A stretch of 64,000 nt of DNA from Conus ventricosus (taxonomy: Eukaryota; Mollusca; Gastropoda; Neogastropoda; Conidae), in NCBI GenBank assembly GCA_018398815.1, contig CM031620.1, forward strand, positions 60,518,634 to 60,582,633, written 5' to 3'. Position numbers and translations under genes: made by a program. The notes below the pieces were generated by a model, which was given only the letters and a program-made list of their open reading frames with translations, did not search any database and had not been told where the DNA came from. Shown here piece after piece: positions 38,619 through 50,939 of this stretch. Each line of letters opens with the position of its first letter. Position 1 is the first letter of the stretch.

Positions 38619-39655
38619 TGAAGTTTAGCTTTTTTTGCAGGACAAAGCCAGGGCTACAAGACGGTATTAAGTTTGTGTAAGTCTTTTTTCCGATTTTAAG
38701 TGATATTAGGACTTGAAAAATAGTCTTACTTTTAAGTGATAAGAAACAACAACAAAAAAACAGTTTGAATATTAAAATGGCCCTCACACCGTGAAAAAGC
38801 GTATTTTATTCGTATAACAAAACGCAGCCAATCTTTAGCTCTTTATTAGCATAATGAGTCTGCATATCGCGGGACTCCCTTTTTGAATGTTCACTTGTTC
38901 GAATCGTGACGGTGCCGCCTACGTGCGGTCAAGTACAGTGCGATTCTTCATCACTACTCAGCGATCTGCAGCGTTATCTTGGTAAGATGTGCCAGAGAAA
39001 TGATCTGTCTATGAGAAAGTTATATTCTGCTTGCAATTTCGCTGGGGAAGGGGGGGGGGGGGGGGGGAGGAAGGCCTGTGTGAAATCTACACTGGACTTC
39101 GACAGCGATCGACACAGTGTGACAAACTCGAAGCCATTGAACGGGTCGTGTAATGTTTTATAAAAGATCACCTAAAATATGGATGGAAATGTATGGTTTT
39201 ATACAGCAAGATGGGTTTTTTTTATCATATTATGTGCAAAACGAATGATCTTTGTCACATGATAATGGATATTAACGATGATATTGAAACTTTTGGAGAA
39301 AGGCACTTCCGTTGTTACTATTTTTGAAACATTGTGATCGATCGTCTGACCTAGTCTGTGTCGCGAGTCTACACTTCACAGTTGTTCGAAGTATTTGTTT
39401 AGATTACTGATCTTGGCTTTAACCAAGACCCTGATTAAAGTGTGAATTCTTTTTTTTTTAGTGCATTGTAGCCTGTTTTTTCTTGTGTTACAAAATGGGA
39501 ACAAAGAATTTATGTGATTATGTAAATAATGATACATCCTCAACCACCATCCCTCCCCCTTTCCATTCCCTCCTCCTGCTTTAGAATGCAACCTTCTCCA
39601 ATTAATAAACAATTTTCATGTATTTTTCGTTATATCAATATATTGTTACACGGTG
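38619..39655. other. Unclassified low-copy sequence
   Basis: No gene was recognised. A G tract lies at 39050-39067. An 85-codon frame (38906-39163 +) has no known match, and a GTAAGA follows ATCTTG at 38981, so an exon cannot be excluded. Confidence 0.4.
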
Positions 39656-39659
39656 GTAA

Positions 39660-39714
39660 GCACACACACACATGCATGCACGCACGCACGCACGCACGCA
39701 CGCGCGCGCGCGCA

Positions 39715-39750
<36 letters not shown>

Positions 39751-39782
39751 ACACACACAACACACACACACACACACACACA
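39660..39782 (+). repeat. (GCAC)n then (CA)n tract
   Basis: (CACG)n with a CGCGCG stretch at 39700-39712, followed by (CA)n. A compound alternating purine-pyrimidine tract. Confidence 0.95.
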
Positions 39783-39979
39783 GAATACATCCACTTCGAC
39801 AGTGAATTGTTTTCTCTGGTAATTAGCATTGCAGCTGCAATATGATGACTAAAACCATGTATCCGATGTAGAAGATCATATAAGATTTAACTACCGACTG
39901 GAACTGTGATGAATTTAACAAGCCAAGCACATGGGATGCACATACACTGTGTGACAAACTCCTTCACTCACTCTCTCTA

Positions 39980-40353
<374 letters not shown>

Positions 40354-41635
40354 TAAAATTACACATACTCTGGTGAACGTAGTAATAATCATTACTTTTC
40401 TTTATAATGTTTTTTACAAGATATTAAGTTTTTTGTCTGCCAGAGGATGGGTTTTAGTCCAAGATCAAAAGAGCACGCTGATGGGACTGGGCCGGGCAGT
40501 GGCCGTGGACGGCTGGTTTCCCTACCATCCTATATCAGTGTTTACCAGCCGCCTACCGCTTCACCTTGGTTTCCTTCCACAGGAGTTTAAGAAGATGTAG
40601 GTGTGGCTGGAGAACTTTATAACAAAAAACAAAACAAAACAAAAACCAACCTTATTTGTCAGAAATTTGGGAAAGACTTACCTCAGCTGGAGAACCTGAT
40701 TATTAAGTCCAGTAAAAACGTTCCTCCGCTTACACGTACGCGTCAGTGAAGTCCAAGACTTTTAAAAGGCTGAAAGCGAAGGGACTTCACTCACCCAAAC
40801 GTTTGGGATTTTCAGAAAGTCCCTGTTTGACTGTGGAAAAGACTGCGGTGCATCGTTTCCAGACATTGATGTTGTCCCCAGTTTACTAAATTATTGAACT
40901 GGACAAATTCAGGACAGACAACCGTTTATCTGGTGCTGCTGTGTTTGACTGGATGCAAGTTATGTTACAATCTCTGAGGAACCTTTCCACAAAAGAACCT
41001 ACGAAGCGCTCTAGTAGCATGCCGCAAGTAGCACTGCTTTCCGTTTTAGGGAAAGTAACCGTGTAATGAACTGTTTAACGAACTCTCATCTTTTAGAGTC
41101 TAAAATATCCACAGCTGAACTGTTTACTTCACTGGAAGTATTTTGATATGAGATACAATTGTAGCTTCGGTAGATCCTGAAATGCAATATTATCATTTGC
41201 ATGTATATTCTTGTGGTGAGTTGCAGCAAAGTGCACTCTTGAAATTTGAGGGTTTTTTTTTTTTTTTGTTTGTTTGTTTGTTGTTGTTGTTTTTTTTAAA
41301 TAGGCCAACAACCAAACGAAAAACTTGTGAGGCTGCCAGCTGAACTACACACCTACAATACTCTTGTATTTTGTTTGTTCTAGTTTGCTGCACATATAGT
41401 TGAGGTAGAGCTTGGAAGCAGGAGCAGCGCCGCTTTGACAGAAATGATCTGTGTACTCAACCATTCTTTAAAAAAAATCTCCTTTAATATTGCTTTCTAG
41501 TGCCTGGAATTTACACAGATGACCTATTTACTTCAGGGCAAACAATAGAAATGATATTTGACCGCCGATCTTCTATCAACTATACAAACTATCTTTGAGG
41601 ATGCTCCGAAGACTTGAAAATAGAAAATACAAACA
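40354..41635. other. Unclassified low-copy sequence
   Basis: No gene was identified. A frame at 40437-40600 (+), opening after TTTTGTCTGCCAG and ending at a stop in GATGTAG, has an intron-like acceptor upstream and reads GWVLVQDQKSTLMGLGRAVA, which I do not recognise. It could be an exon, but nothing confirms this. Confidence 0.35.
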
Positions 41636-41638
41636 GAC

Positions 41639-41748
41639 AACAAAAATCCAGAACGAAAATCTTCAACGCGTCGGTCATAAACCGTCTTCAGTCAAACGGT
41701 CTGTGACCGAAACGTTGAAGATTTTTGTTCTGGTTTGTTTTGTTTTTC
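41639..41748. mobile_element. Foldback element with 45-bp arms and a GACCGAAACGTTGAAG end
   Basis: CAAAAATCCAGAACGAAAAT and the following bases to ATAAACCG (41640-41685) pair with CGGTCTGTGACCGAAACG to GTTCTGGTTTGTTTTG (41698-41745), with few mismatches and a loop of about 12 bases. Each arm also holds a small internal stem (CGGTxxxTGACCG). The short loop makes a very stable single hairpin. Confidence 0.85.
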
Positions 41749-41955
41749 AAAACATTTTCTTTGATATGTTATACAATTCTGCAGCTTGAAAAGAACCTGA
41801 GGTACATAATCATTGCCTAAAGCAAATATTTGTGTCATGAGTTCATAGCAAAAGACACACTTTTAAAATTGCAGTTTTTCATGATTTCGAGTGCTTGTAT
41901 TTTCATTATTGAATGGAGTAGATGTGTTAAACAGTTAAAATGGAGCTCTTGTATG

Positions 41956-41960
<5 letters not shown>

Positions 41961-41995
<35 letters not shown>

Positions 41996-41997
41996 TG

Positions 41998-42045
<48 letters not shown>

Positions 42046-42070
42046 TACGTGCGTGCGTGCGTGCGCGCGT
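41961..42070 (+). repeat. (GT)n then (GTGC)n tract
   Basis: GT repeats to 41996, then a GTGC tetranucleotide run to 42068 with one TA interruption. Confidence 0.95.
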
Positions 42071-42486
42071 TTTGTTGTTTCATGTTCCTTGTTCTAGAGA
42101 TATATCATGGTCAGTGACAGTATGAAACCGGCATCTATTCTCTGTGACATACACGTCCAAAAATGTCATATCGTTCATTTTTCCATCTCGTTGCGTGCAA
42201 ACTCTGACGCAAAAGCTGGAATATTTTCGGAACTATTTAAGACATTGACTTCAAATTTGGGAAATTGTTTACTTTCCGTAATATCTAACTGTAGGCAAAA
42301 ACTCAGAGTTCTGGAAAATTTAAAAAAAAATCGGTGGTCCTATCTATTTTATGTACTCAGGTTTCCAAGTCTTTCTTATCATGTAACTGTCGTGGTTGGC
42401 CTCCACGCTCAGCCGGGCTATAAACAACATCTATTCCATGTAAACGTCTGAGCAAACGTGAACCGAGACCCATCTTGAGGTGGTTA
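42071..42486. other. Unclassified sequence with a short retroposon-like motif
   Basis: No gene was recognised. At 42390-42430, TGGTTGGCCTCCACGCTCAG followed by CCGGGCTATAAACAACATC is closely similar to the tiny retroposon at 56823-56877. Confidence 0.5.
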
Positions 42487-42947
42487 AGAGACATGACAAC
42501 CAAGCCTGTCATCATCTAACCAGTCAGACCAGGCTCATCTCTCTGACCTTGTCTGGTACTGTCTCCACAGTCAAGGACATGACAACGTCATCATCTCATG
42601 TCTGGTCCTGTCTCCTCGGTCAAGGGACATGACAACGTCATCATCTAACCAGTCAGACCAGGCTCATCTCTCTGACCTTGTCTGGTACTGTCTCCACAGT
42701 CAAGGGACATGACAACGTCATCATCTAACCAGTCAGACCAGGCTCATCTCTCTGACCTTGTCTGGTACTGTCTCCACAGTCAAGGGACATGACAACGTCA
42801 TCATCTAACCAGTCAGACCAGGCTCATCTCTCTGAACTTGTCTGGTACTGTCTCCACAGTCAAGGGACATGACAACGTCATCACCTAACCAGTCAGACCA
42901 GGCTCATCTCTCTGACCTTGTCTGGTCCTGTCTCCACAGTCAGCAGT
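42487..42947 (+). repeat. 80-bp minisatellite, about 5.5 copies
   Basis: Units of 80 bp (CAAGGGACATGACAACGTCA at 42621, 42701, 42781 and 42861) continue through TCTAACCAGTCAGACCAGGC and end in GTACTGTCTCCACAGT. One shortened unit lies at 42573-42620. Each unit ends in a splice-acceptor-like TCTCCACAG, probably by chance. Confidence 0.95.
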
Positions 42948-42991
42948 CACCACAGCCCTTAAAGGACGCTGGATAGTCAGTTCCACTGTGA

Positions 42992-43274
<283 letters not shown>

Positions 43275-43555
43275 TAAATCACGTATCAATCACCAGCTTG
43301 CACTGTTTCAAAGTCGGTTGTTGTTTTTTTCCAAACACGGCTCAGTACTGTAATACATGGCGTCTGTATTAAAGTGCTGGACTGGTTAGAAATGGCCGGT
43401 GATTTCATGTTGCCCCCGTATTGTTTTCAGAAGGGCAGAATCTTCAGTTGACAGTTCATTGTAGTGTCCATCAGTTTGTACAGACTCTTCGCTGAGCACG
43501 TATCTGACCAAGTGAATGTCCAGAGGGTCAATCCGAGAGCCACTTACCGTCTGTG

Positions 43556-46475
43556 ACACAGAGCAGAGGGTGTATCAGAGTCACTCACTGTCATGACACA
43601 GAGCAGAGGATGTATCAGAGTCACTCACTGTCATGACACACACACAGAGCAGAGGGTGTATCAGAGTCACTCACTGTCATGACACACACAGAGCAGAGGG
43701 TGTATCAGAGTCACTCACTGTCATGACACACACAGAGCAGAGAGTGTATCAGAGTCACTCACTGTCATGACACACACAGAGCAGAGGATGTATCAGAGTC
43801 ACTCACTGTCATGACACACAGAGCAGAGAGTGTATCAGAGTCACTCACTGTCATGACACACACAGAGCAGAGAGTGTATCAGAGTCACTCACTGTCATGA
43901 CACACACAGAGCAGAGAGTGTATCAGAGTCACTCACTGTCATGACACACACAGAGCAGAGTGTGTATCAGAGTCACTCACTGTCATGACACACACACAGA
44001 GCAGAGGATGTATCAGAGTCACTCACTGTCATAACACACACACAGAGTAGAGGATGTATCAGAGTCACTCACTGTCATGACACACACAGAGCAGAGAGTG
44101 TATCAGAGTCACTCACTGTCATGACACACACACAGAGAAGAGGATGTATTAGAGTCACTCACTGTCATGACACACACACAGAGCAGAGGATGTATCAGAG
44201 TCACTCACTGTCATGACACACACACAGAGCAGAGAGTGTATCAGAGTCACTCACTGTCATGACACACACAGAGCAGAGGGTGTATCAGAGTCACTCACTG
44301 TCATGACACACACACACAGAGCACAGAGTGTATCACAGTCACTCACTGTCATGTCACGCACACAGAGCAGAGGATGTATCAGAGTCACTCACTGTCATGA
44401 CACACACACAGAGCAAGAGTGTATCAGAGTCACTCACTGTCATGACACACACACAGAGCAGAGGATGTATCAGAGTCACTCACTGTCATGACACACACAG
44501 AGCAGAGGATGTATCAGAGTCACTCACTATCATGACACACACACAGAGCAGAGAGTGTATCAGAGTCACTCACTGTCATGGCACGCACAGAGCAGAGTGT
44601 ATCAGAGTCAATCACTGTCATGACACACACAGAGCAGAGGATGTATCAGAGTCACTCACTGGCCTGACACACACACAGAGCAGAGGATGTATCAGAGTCA
44701 CTCACTGTCATGACACACACAGAGCAGAGGATGTATCAGAGTCACTCACTGTCATGACACACACAGAGCAGAGGGTGTATCAGAGTCACTCACTGTCATG
44801 ACACACACAGAGCAGAGAGTGTATAGAGTCACTCACTGTCATGACACACACGAGAGAGGTGTATCAGAGTCACTCATGTCATGACACAACCAGAGAGAGA
44901 TGTATAGAGTCACTCACTGTCATGACACACACAGAGCAGAGGATGTATCAGAGTCACTCACTGTCATGACACACACAGAGCAGAGAGTGTATCAGAGTCA
45001 CTCACTGTCATGACACACACAGAGCAGAGGTGTATCAGAGTCACTCACTGTCATGACACACACACAGAGCAGAGAGTGTATCAAGTCACTCACTGTCATG
45101 ACACACACAGAGCAGAGTGTGTATCAGAGTCACTCACTGTCATGACACACACACAGAGCAAGAGTGTATCAGAGTCACTCACTGTCATGACACACACACA
45201 GAGCAGAGGATGTATCAGAGTCACTCACTGTCATGACACCACACAGAGCAGAGGATGTATCAGAGTCACTCACTGTCATGACACACACAGAGCAGAGGTG
45301 TATCAGAGTCACTCACTGTCATGACACACACAGAGCAGAGGTGTATCAGAGTCACTCACTGTCATGACACACACAGAGCAGAGGATGTATCAGAGTCACT
45401 CACTGCCTGACACACACAGAGCAGAGGGGTACAGAGTCACTCACTGTCATGACACACACAGAGCAGAGGTGTATCAAGTCCTCACTGTCATGACACACAC
45501 AGAGCAGAGGGTGTATCAGAGTCACTCACTGTCATGACACACACAGAGCAGAGGTGTATCAGAGTCACTCACTGTCATGACACACACAGAGCAGAGGTGT
45601 ATCAGAGTCACTCACTGTCATGACACACACAGAGCAGAGGATGTATCAGAGTCACTCACTGTCATGACACACACAGAGCAGAGGTGTATCAGAGTCACTC
45701 ACTGTCATGACACACAGAGCAGAGAGTGTATCAGAGTCACTCACTGTCATGACACACACAGAGCAGAGGTGTATCAGAGTCACTCACTGTCATGACACAC
45801 ACAGAGCAGAGGTGTATCAGAGTCACTCACTGTCATGACACACACAGAGCAGAGAGTGTATCAGAGTCACTCACTGTCATGACACACACAGAGCAGAGAG
45901 TGTATCAGAGTCACTCACTGTCATGACCACACACAGAGCAGAGGATGTATCAGAGTCACTCACTGTCATGACACACACAGAGCAGAGGATGTATCAGAGT
46001 CACTCACTGTCATGACACCACAGAGCAGAGGGTGTATCAGAGTCACTCACTGTCATGACACACACAGAGCAGAGAGTGTATCAGAGTCACTCACTGTCAT
46101 GACACACACAGAGCAGAGGTGTATCAGAGTCACTCACTGTCATGACACACACACAGAGCAGAGGGTGTATCAGAGTCACTCACTGTCATGACACACACAG
46201 AGCAGAGGGTGTATCAGAGTCACTCACTGTCATGACACACACAAGCAGGATGTATCAGAGTCACTCACTGTCATGACACACACAGAGCAGAGGGTGTATC
46301 AGATCACATGTCATGACACAACAAAGTCTTCAGAGTCACTCACTGTCATGACACACACAGAGCAGAGATGGTATCAGAGTCACTCACTGTCATGACACAC
46401 ACAGAGCAGAGGTGTATCAGAGTCACTCACTGTCATGACACACACACAGAGCAGAGGTGTATCAGAGTCACTCAC
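43556..46475 (+). repeat. 44-bp minisatellite array, about 67 copies
   Basis: The unit is GTATCAGAGTCACTCACTGT then CATGACACACACAGAGCAGAG plus a variable dinucleotide (AT, GT, AG) before GTATC. Length varies by two bases in the CA run (ACACAC versus ACACACAC) and by single bases at G-runs. This is the longest array in the window (about 2.9 kb). Units at 44820-44900 and 46240-46340 are damaged. Short open frames reading SESLTVMTHT are by-products. Confidence 0.97.
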
Positions 46476-47285
46476 GTGTGCAAAGTGGTGAGTGTGTAGT
46501 GTGAGTCGATCTGTGTGTGTGCAGTGTGATGTGTGTAGTTCTGTGTTGTCGGAGAGTGTTTAGGTGTGTGGTTCTGTAGTGACAATAGAGATGAGGTGTG
46601 TGTATAGTGTATCACGCTGACACCACCTGCATGGGTGTGTGTGTATCTGCTGATACCGAGGGTGTGTGTAGAGTGACTCTGTCTGACACACCTGTGAGGG
46701 ATGTAGTAGAGACATGTCATGAACAAAGAGCAGAGGTGTAATCAGAGTCATCCACTGCTCACACCACCACCCACATCATCCACTCACCTTGCCACCCTTA
46801 AGTATTGGAGTACTCCCGAGCCTGATTTTAATTAAGTGACATCGCATCAATAACAGCCGAATACGGAGAGAGAGGATGGGGAGAGTAGTAGTATGTGAAT
46901 ATCATTTCATTCTGAATACATATGTAGATATACTAGATTGATAACAGCAGAACACATGCACACACACACACAGACGACACAACAGGTGACTCACACACTA
47001 CACACGTCAAAAAATGTTAAGTAGTCATGCAGTTTCTCACCGGTAGTTAGAGTGATGAAAAATCCACGCCCACCCCCTCACACACCAGTGCTGCGCGCGT
47101 GTGTCGGCTGTGCGCGCCTGGTGCGCGTGCATTAATGTCGGTTGATGCGGGGACAACACTAGAATGTGTGGTTTGGGTTTGTAACAGAGTGATCCAAGTA
47201 TCTGGGGATGTGTCTTGAAGAGAGGCTAGCGTTGTATGAATCACGGAGTGATTATATTGAGAATGAAAAAAAATGTAAAGATATC
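46476..47285. other. Degraded array edge and unclassified spacer
   Basis: TGTG-rich and CACA-rich sequence to 46760 contains scattered pieces of the 44-bp unit (CAGAGTCA, GAGCAGAGG). Beyond that it is low-copy sequence with no recognised gene. Confidence 0.55.
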
Positions 47286-47289
47286 AATT

Positions 47290-47706
47290 CTAGTCTCTTA
47301 ACCCTGTGTTCAACTAGAGTTCTTCAGGACTGATTTTGTGGACATTTTAAACAGAAATGATGGGAGTTCATTGTTCCAAACCTTGTACATCATTATACCT
47401 TTGTTAAAGCGGAGATGTTCCAAAAGAGGCAGGATGTGTAACTGTTTTGTCTTTGTTCTGTCGATAGGTGCGGATCAGGCAAAATAACCTTGGCTGCTCT
47501 CCAATACAGGGAGTCTGATCTTTCCAGATGTACACCAGCACAGTCATCCCATACAGTGGAAGCATCATCAATATGAGAGTTTATGTGAGCGTTGTAGAAT
47601 ATTTTACGAGAACTGGTATCAGTGAAGTGTTTTAGTTTCTTTAAAATGAATACGTTTTTCCTAGATAATTTTGTGCTCCAGATTATCTGAAGGACTTAGT
47701 CCATTT
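47290..47706 (-). mobile_element. LINE A, C-terminal half of an interrupted reverse transcriptase
   Basis: The minus strand reads STKLSRKNVFILKKLKHFTD at 47705-47640, then SSRKIFYNAHINSHI, DDASTVWDDCAG and SLYWRAAKVILPDPHLSTEQ, before the frame breaks near 47400. This is the region after the catalytic palm in CR1/L2-like pol proteins (KxLFLLxKLxxFxxxxxRKxFYNAHIxSHxDYxSTVWD). Its missing upstream part continues at 48311-48838 on the same strand, beyond an inserted second LINE. Confidence 0.8.
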
Positions 47707-47967
47707 AAAGCAACATCATCATCAATACAAATTGCGTTCATCTGTTGACGCAACCGCTTTACAAGATCATCCTGTCAATAGCCAAAAGACATTAGGTGAC
47801 AGATGCTTCTCGCATGCTGCCCCCTCCATCTGGAACACTATCCCTGCAGAAATAAGAGAAACTAGTAACTTTGACTCCTTCAAACGCTCTCTGAAAACCC
47901 ACATCTTCCAGAAAGTTTACAATTAGTTCATTTCGCTGTCAATCTATGGGCACGTGTGTGTGTGTGT

Positions 47968-48012
<45 letters not shown>

Positions 48013-48030
48013 TGTGCGTGTGTGTGTGTG

Positions 48031-48064
<34 letters not shown>

Positions 48065-48069
48065 GTGTG

Positions 48070-48132
<63 letters not shown>

Positions 48133-48310
48133 GAGGAGGGGTGTGTGCGTGTGGGTGTGGTGTGTGTGTGTGCGTTGTCTATTATTGCTTTAATTGTTTA
48201 TATATATGGAATTTGTAATTGGCCGCGTGCTCTGTTAACAGAGAGGTGTGCACATAAAAATGTTCATTATTATTATTATTTTATTATTATTATTACTATT
48301 ATTATATTAT
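47707..48310 (+). mobile_element. LINE B 3' end inserted into LINE A
   Basis: The plus strand encodes YKLRSSVDATAL, then LGDRCFSHAAPSIWNTIPAE and SFKRSLKTHIF to a stop at 47926, the standard C-terminus of LINE pol proteins (GDRAFSxAAPxLWNxLP). A 3' UTR of about 380 bases follows with (GT)n at 47955-48130, a GGAATTTGTAATTGGCCGCG block, CACATAAAAATGTTC and a terminal (ATT)n at 48265-48310. A (TTA)n tail of this kind is usual for CR1/L2-like elements. It is a 5'-truncated copy of about 600 bases. Confidence 0.85.
47732..47926 (+). pseudogene. LINE B pol C-terminus
   Basis: Sixty-four open codons ending in KTHIFQKVYN and a stop. The WN-IPAEIR core and the SFKRSLKTH helix identify the end of a LINE polyprotein. 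No catalytic part is present. Confidence 0.8.
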
Positions 48311-48838
48311 TATTATGTATAATGGATATGACCATCCCACTATAGTTGGTTATCTAGAACTAATCCCAGTAGCCTATATTGCCTGATTGATTTGACGGTC
48401 TTCAATAGATTTACTAAGTGTACACAAACCGAGCTGATGTTTGTATGGAGTTGATACAATTATGCAATGTGTTTTGGTAGGGTTTAAGTAAGCCTGTATT
48501 GCATTATCTTCACACCAGTTTTCTACTTCCATGAGACTTTGTTGGAAGCGATCATTAATATCATTAATATCCTTGTCAGCTGTATGTATACCATCATCAG
48601 CAAACAATTCACATGAGACGTTGTTACTTGAGATGGGTAATGGCAGGTCATCAATAAATAGACAAAAGAGGAGGGGGGCTAAAATAGATCCTTGTGGTAC
48701 CCCTTTCTTGACTAATTTTTCGGCAGAATAGGATCCATCTAGTAAGACTTGGTTGATATCTGTCTCCAAGAAAAGACCCCAAGAAAGCTGTTGTTTGTGA
48801 ACTTTTGCTGTACATATAAATCTTTTCTAACAAAATGT
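48311..48838 (-). mobile_element. LINE A, reverse transcriptase core
   Basis: On the minus strand the fragment begins at the (CT)n boundary with VNHDILLEKIYMYS (end of motif A). It continues with KKGVPQGSILAPLLFCLFID, then CELFADDGIHTA with the catalytic FADD, VENWCEDNAIQAYLNPTKT and, after one frameshift near 48375, QYRLLGLVLDNQL and WDGHI. The first catalytic aspartate just upstream is lost. WDGHI at 48315 would normally be followed by the STKLSRKN block found at 47705, which shows that LINE B split this element. Confidence 0.85.
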
Positions 48839-48846
48839 CATGGTTA

Positions 48847-48849
<3 letters not shown>

Positions 48850-48921
<72 letters not shown>

Positions 48922-49133
48922 ATAATTATAGCCTACGTATTTTTAGATTATTAACATACTATACTGGAAAGGGTAGTAATTATACAACAACAAGGCATCA
49001 ATGATATCAACATATTGTACACATTTTCATGATGTGATTACGATGCATGAACAGAATAAGCAATTCTAAAAACAGTTGTCAAATAACGACAATGCATTCA
49101 TACGGTCAATAGTCATACCTCTTATCTATCATG

Positions 49134-49217
<84 letters not shown>

Positions 49218-49389
49218 GCACGCGCACGCGCACGCGCGCGCGTGTGTGTGTGTGTGTGTGTGGTGTGTGCGCGCGCGTGCGCGCGCGCGCGAATGTACGT
49301 ATGTGAGTGAACGTGTTTGGGTGTAGGCCCACGTGTGTGCCTGCGTGCATGCATGCATGCGTGCGTGCGTGCGTGCGTGCGTGTGTGTA

Positions 49390-49434
<45 letters not shown>

Positions 49435-49455
49435 TGTGTTGTGTGCGTGCATGCA

Positions 49456-49535
<80 letters not shown>

Positions 49536-49586
49536 GTGTGCGTGCGTGCGTGCGAGCGTGCGTGCGTGCGTGCGTGGGTGTGTGTG

Positions 49587-49684
<98 letters not shown>

Positions 49685-49779
49685 ATGCTATCATAACCCT
49701 TCCCCTTTTCCTTTTTTTCACTATTGATATATTGCCCAAGACTATGATCCTTGATTAAATAAAAACAGCAGTAATACGA

Positions 49780-49864
<85 letters not shown>

Positions 49865-50880
49865 TCATCATCACGTTTTCTTTTTCTTTTTTCACAGCAC
49901 TGTAACATATGCTATATACTGCATCGGATTTTGAATCGACAGTGAGAATGCATCAATAAATCAACAGTAAAACAAGACACGTTTTTATCATCGTGTAGTT
50001 ACAATGCTTTGAGAGATTATAGAACTTTCATATAGCCTATTGGCATTTGTATGCACTGACAGAGCGTATCAATATTAACAGTAGTGTATCTTAAAACAGT
50101 AACACTCATAGACAGCAACAATCGCTTTGGGGAGGTAAGTGAAATCTATGTTGTCGATGATAATAGTAAAAGCATGTATTTGGGTGGGCATTCATAATAT
50201 CAAATAAACTGCATATTTTTATAACACGTGTAGATGTGCAAAGTTTTCATCTGAAAGATTCTGAGCTTCCATAGCCTTCTCTCTTCTCTTCTCTTCCTAA
50301 AATACTGGTTCACTCAAAAACGAGTAGGTCACCAGCGCGCATGTTAAAAAGTAAAATAAAATAGCATAAAACAGTGCGACTCAGACTGTTGGCCCCTGGA
50401 GCAAATTTGGCAACAAGGGGTCGCACTCGATATTCAAGAAGTTAAAAATGGCCAATCTCATGCCCAGGCAATAGTGAAACATCTGGGGAAGTAAAAATAG
50501 AAACTCATCAAATATGCAGATCTCAAAACTGTCGAATCAATTTGTTTTTTAAAAGAGATTGCATTTGTGGCAATCTTGATGGCACCCGCAGTGAGTTCCA
50601 CAGCCGTACAGAACTTCAGCTCTTGTGGAAGCAAGTTCCAGAGAAGAGGACCAGAATAACAAGGACTTGTTTTATATAGATCAGTTTCTTGGTATGGGAA
50701 CCTGACGTTTGTTAACTTTCTAGAATTAATCCTAAATTTTGATTGCATGGCTTGCGGAGCTAATCCAGAGACATTTTTTTTTGGTAGAACATTCCTTTAC
50801 TGATAGCAAATATACCCCTTAGTGGAAGAACTCTTGCTTGAATATAATCCAGTTCTGTGAGGCTCGATGATTTCAAAGCT
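48850..50880 (-). mobile_element. LINE C-terminal part plus microsatellite-rich 3' UTR, second copy
   Basis: Coding sequence (50880-50458) is followed on the minus strand by spacer, (CT)n 49860-49787, spacer, (CT)n 49680-49626, (CA)n/(GCAC)n 49625-49134, spacer and (CT)n 48918-48850. The spacers resemble those at 18075-19060: both contain CATCAAT(A/G)ATATCAACA, TTTTCATGATGTG and related short blocks. The expected 3' terminus seen at 17706-17823 is missing. Instead the (CT)n at 48850 leads directly into the reverse transcriptase core of LINE A. Confidence 0.7.
50458..50880 (-). pseudogene. LINE pol C-terminal region, truncated
   Basis: The minus strand starts at a (CT)n boundary with LALKSSSLTELDYIQARVLP and, over two frameshifts, reads QSKFRINSRKLTNVRFPYQE, then LYKTSPCYSGPLLWNLLPQE and AISFKKQIDS. 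It is clearly related to the copy at 19076-19647 (KSSSLSEGDYTKAGALPL, SLSYSGSVVWNSLP). No catalytic region remains. Confidence 0.75.
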
Positions 50881-50881
50881 A

Positions 50882-50937
<56 letters not shown>
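50882..50937 (+). repeat. (GA)n tract at LINE junction
   Basis: (GA)n with one AA interruption, placed exactly where LINE homology stops. Confidence 0.9.

Positions 50938-50939
<2 letters not shown>

Noticed and set aside
42560..42947. Repeated TCTCCACAG acceptor-like sites that might indicate tandem exons
   Set aside because: The sites recur because the 80-bp unit recurs. No open frame persists across units and no donors follow.
44213..45324. Open frames of about 90-160 codons with SESLTVMTHT repeats
   Set aside because: Translation of the 44-bp array. Frames shift wherever a unit lacks a base, and no conserved start or end exists.
49129..49908. Long His/Thr/Leu/Ser-rich minus-strand frame
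   Set aside because: Translation of (CT)n and (CA)n tracts only.
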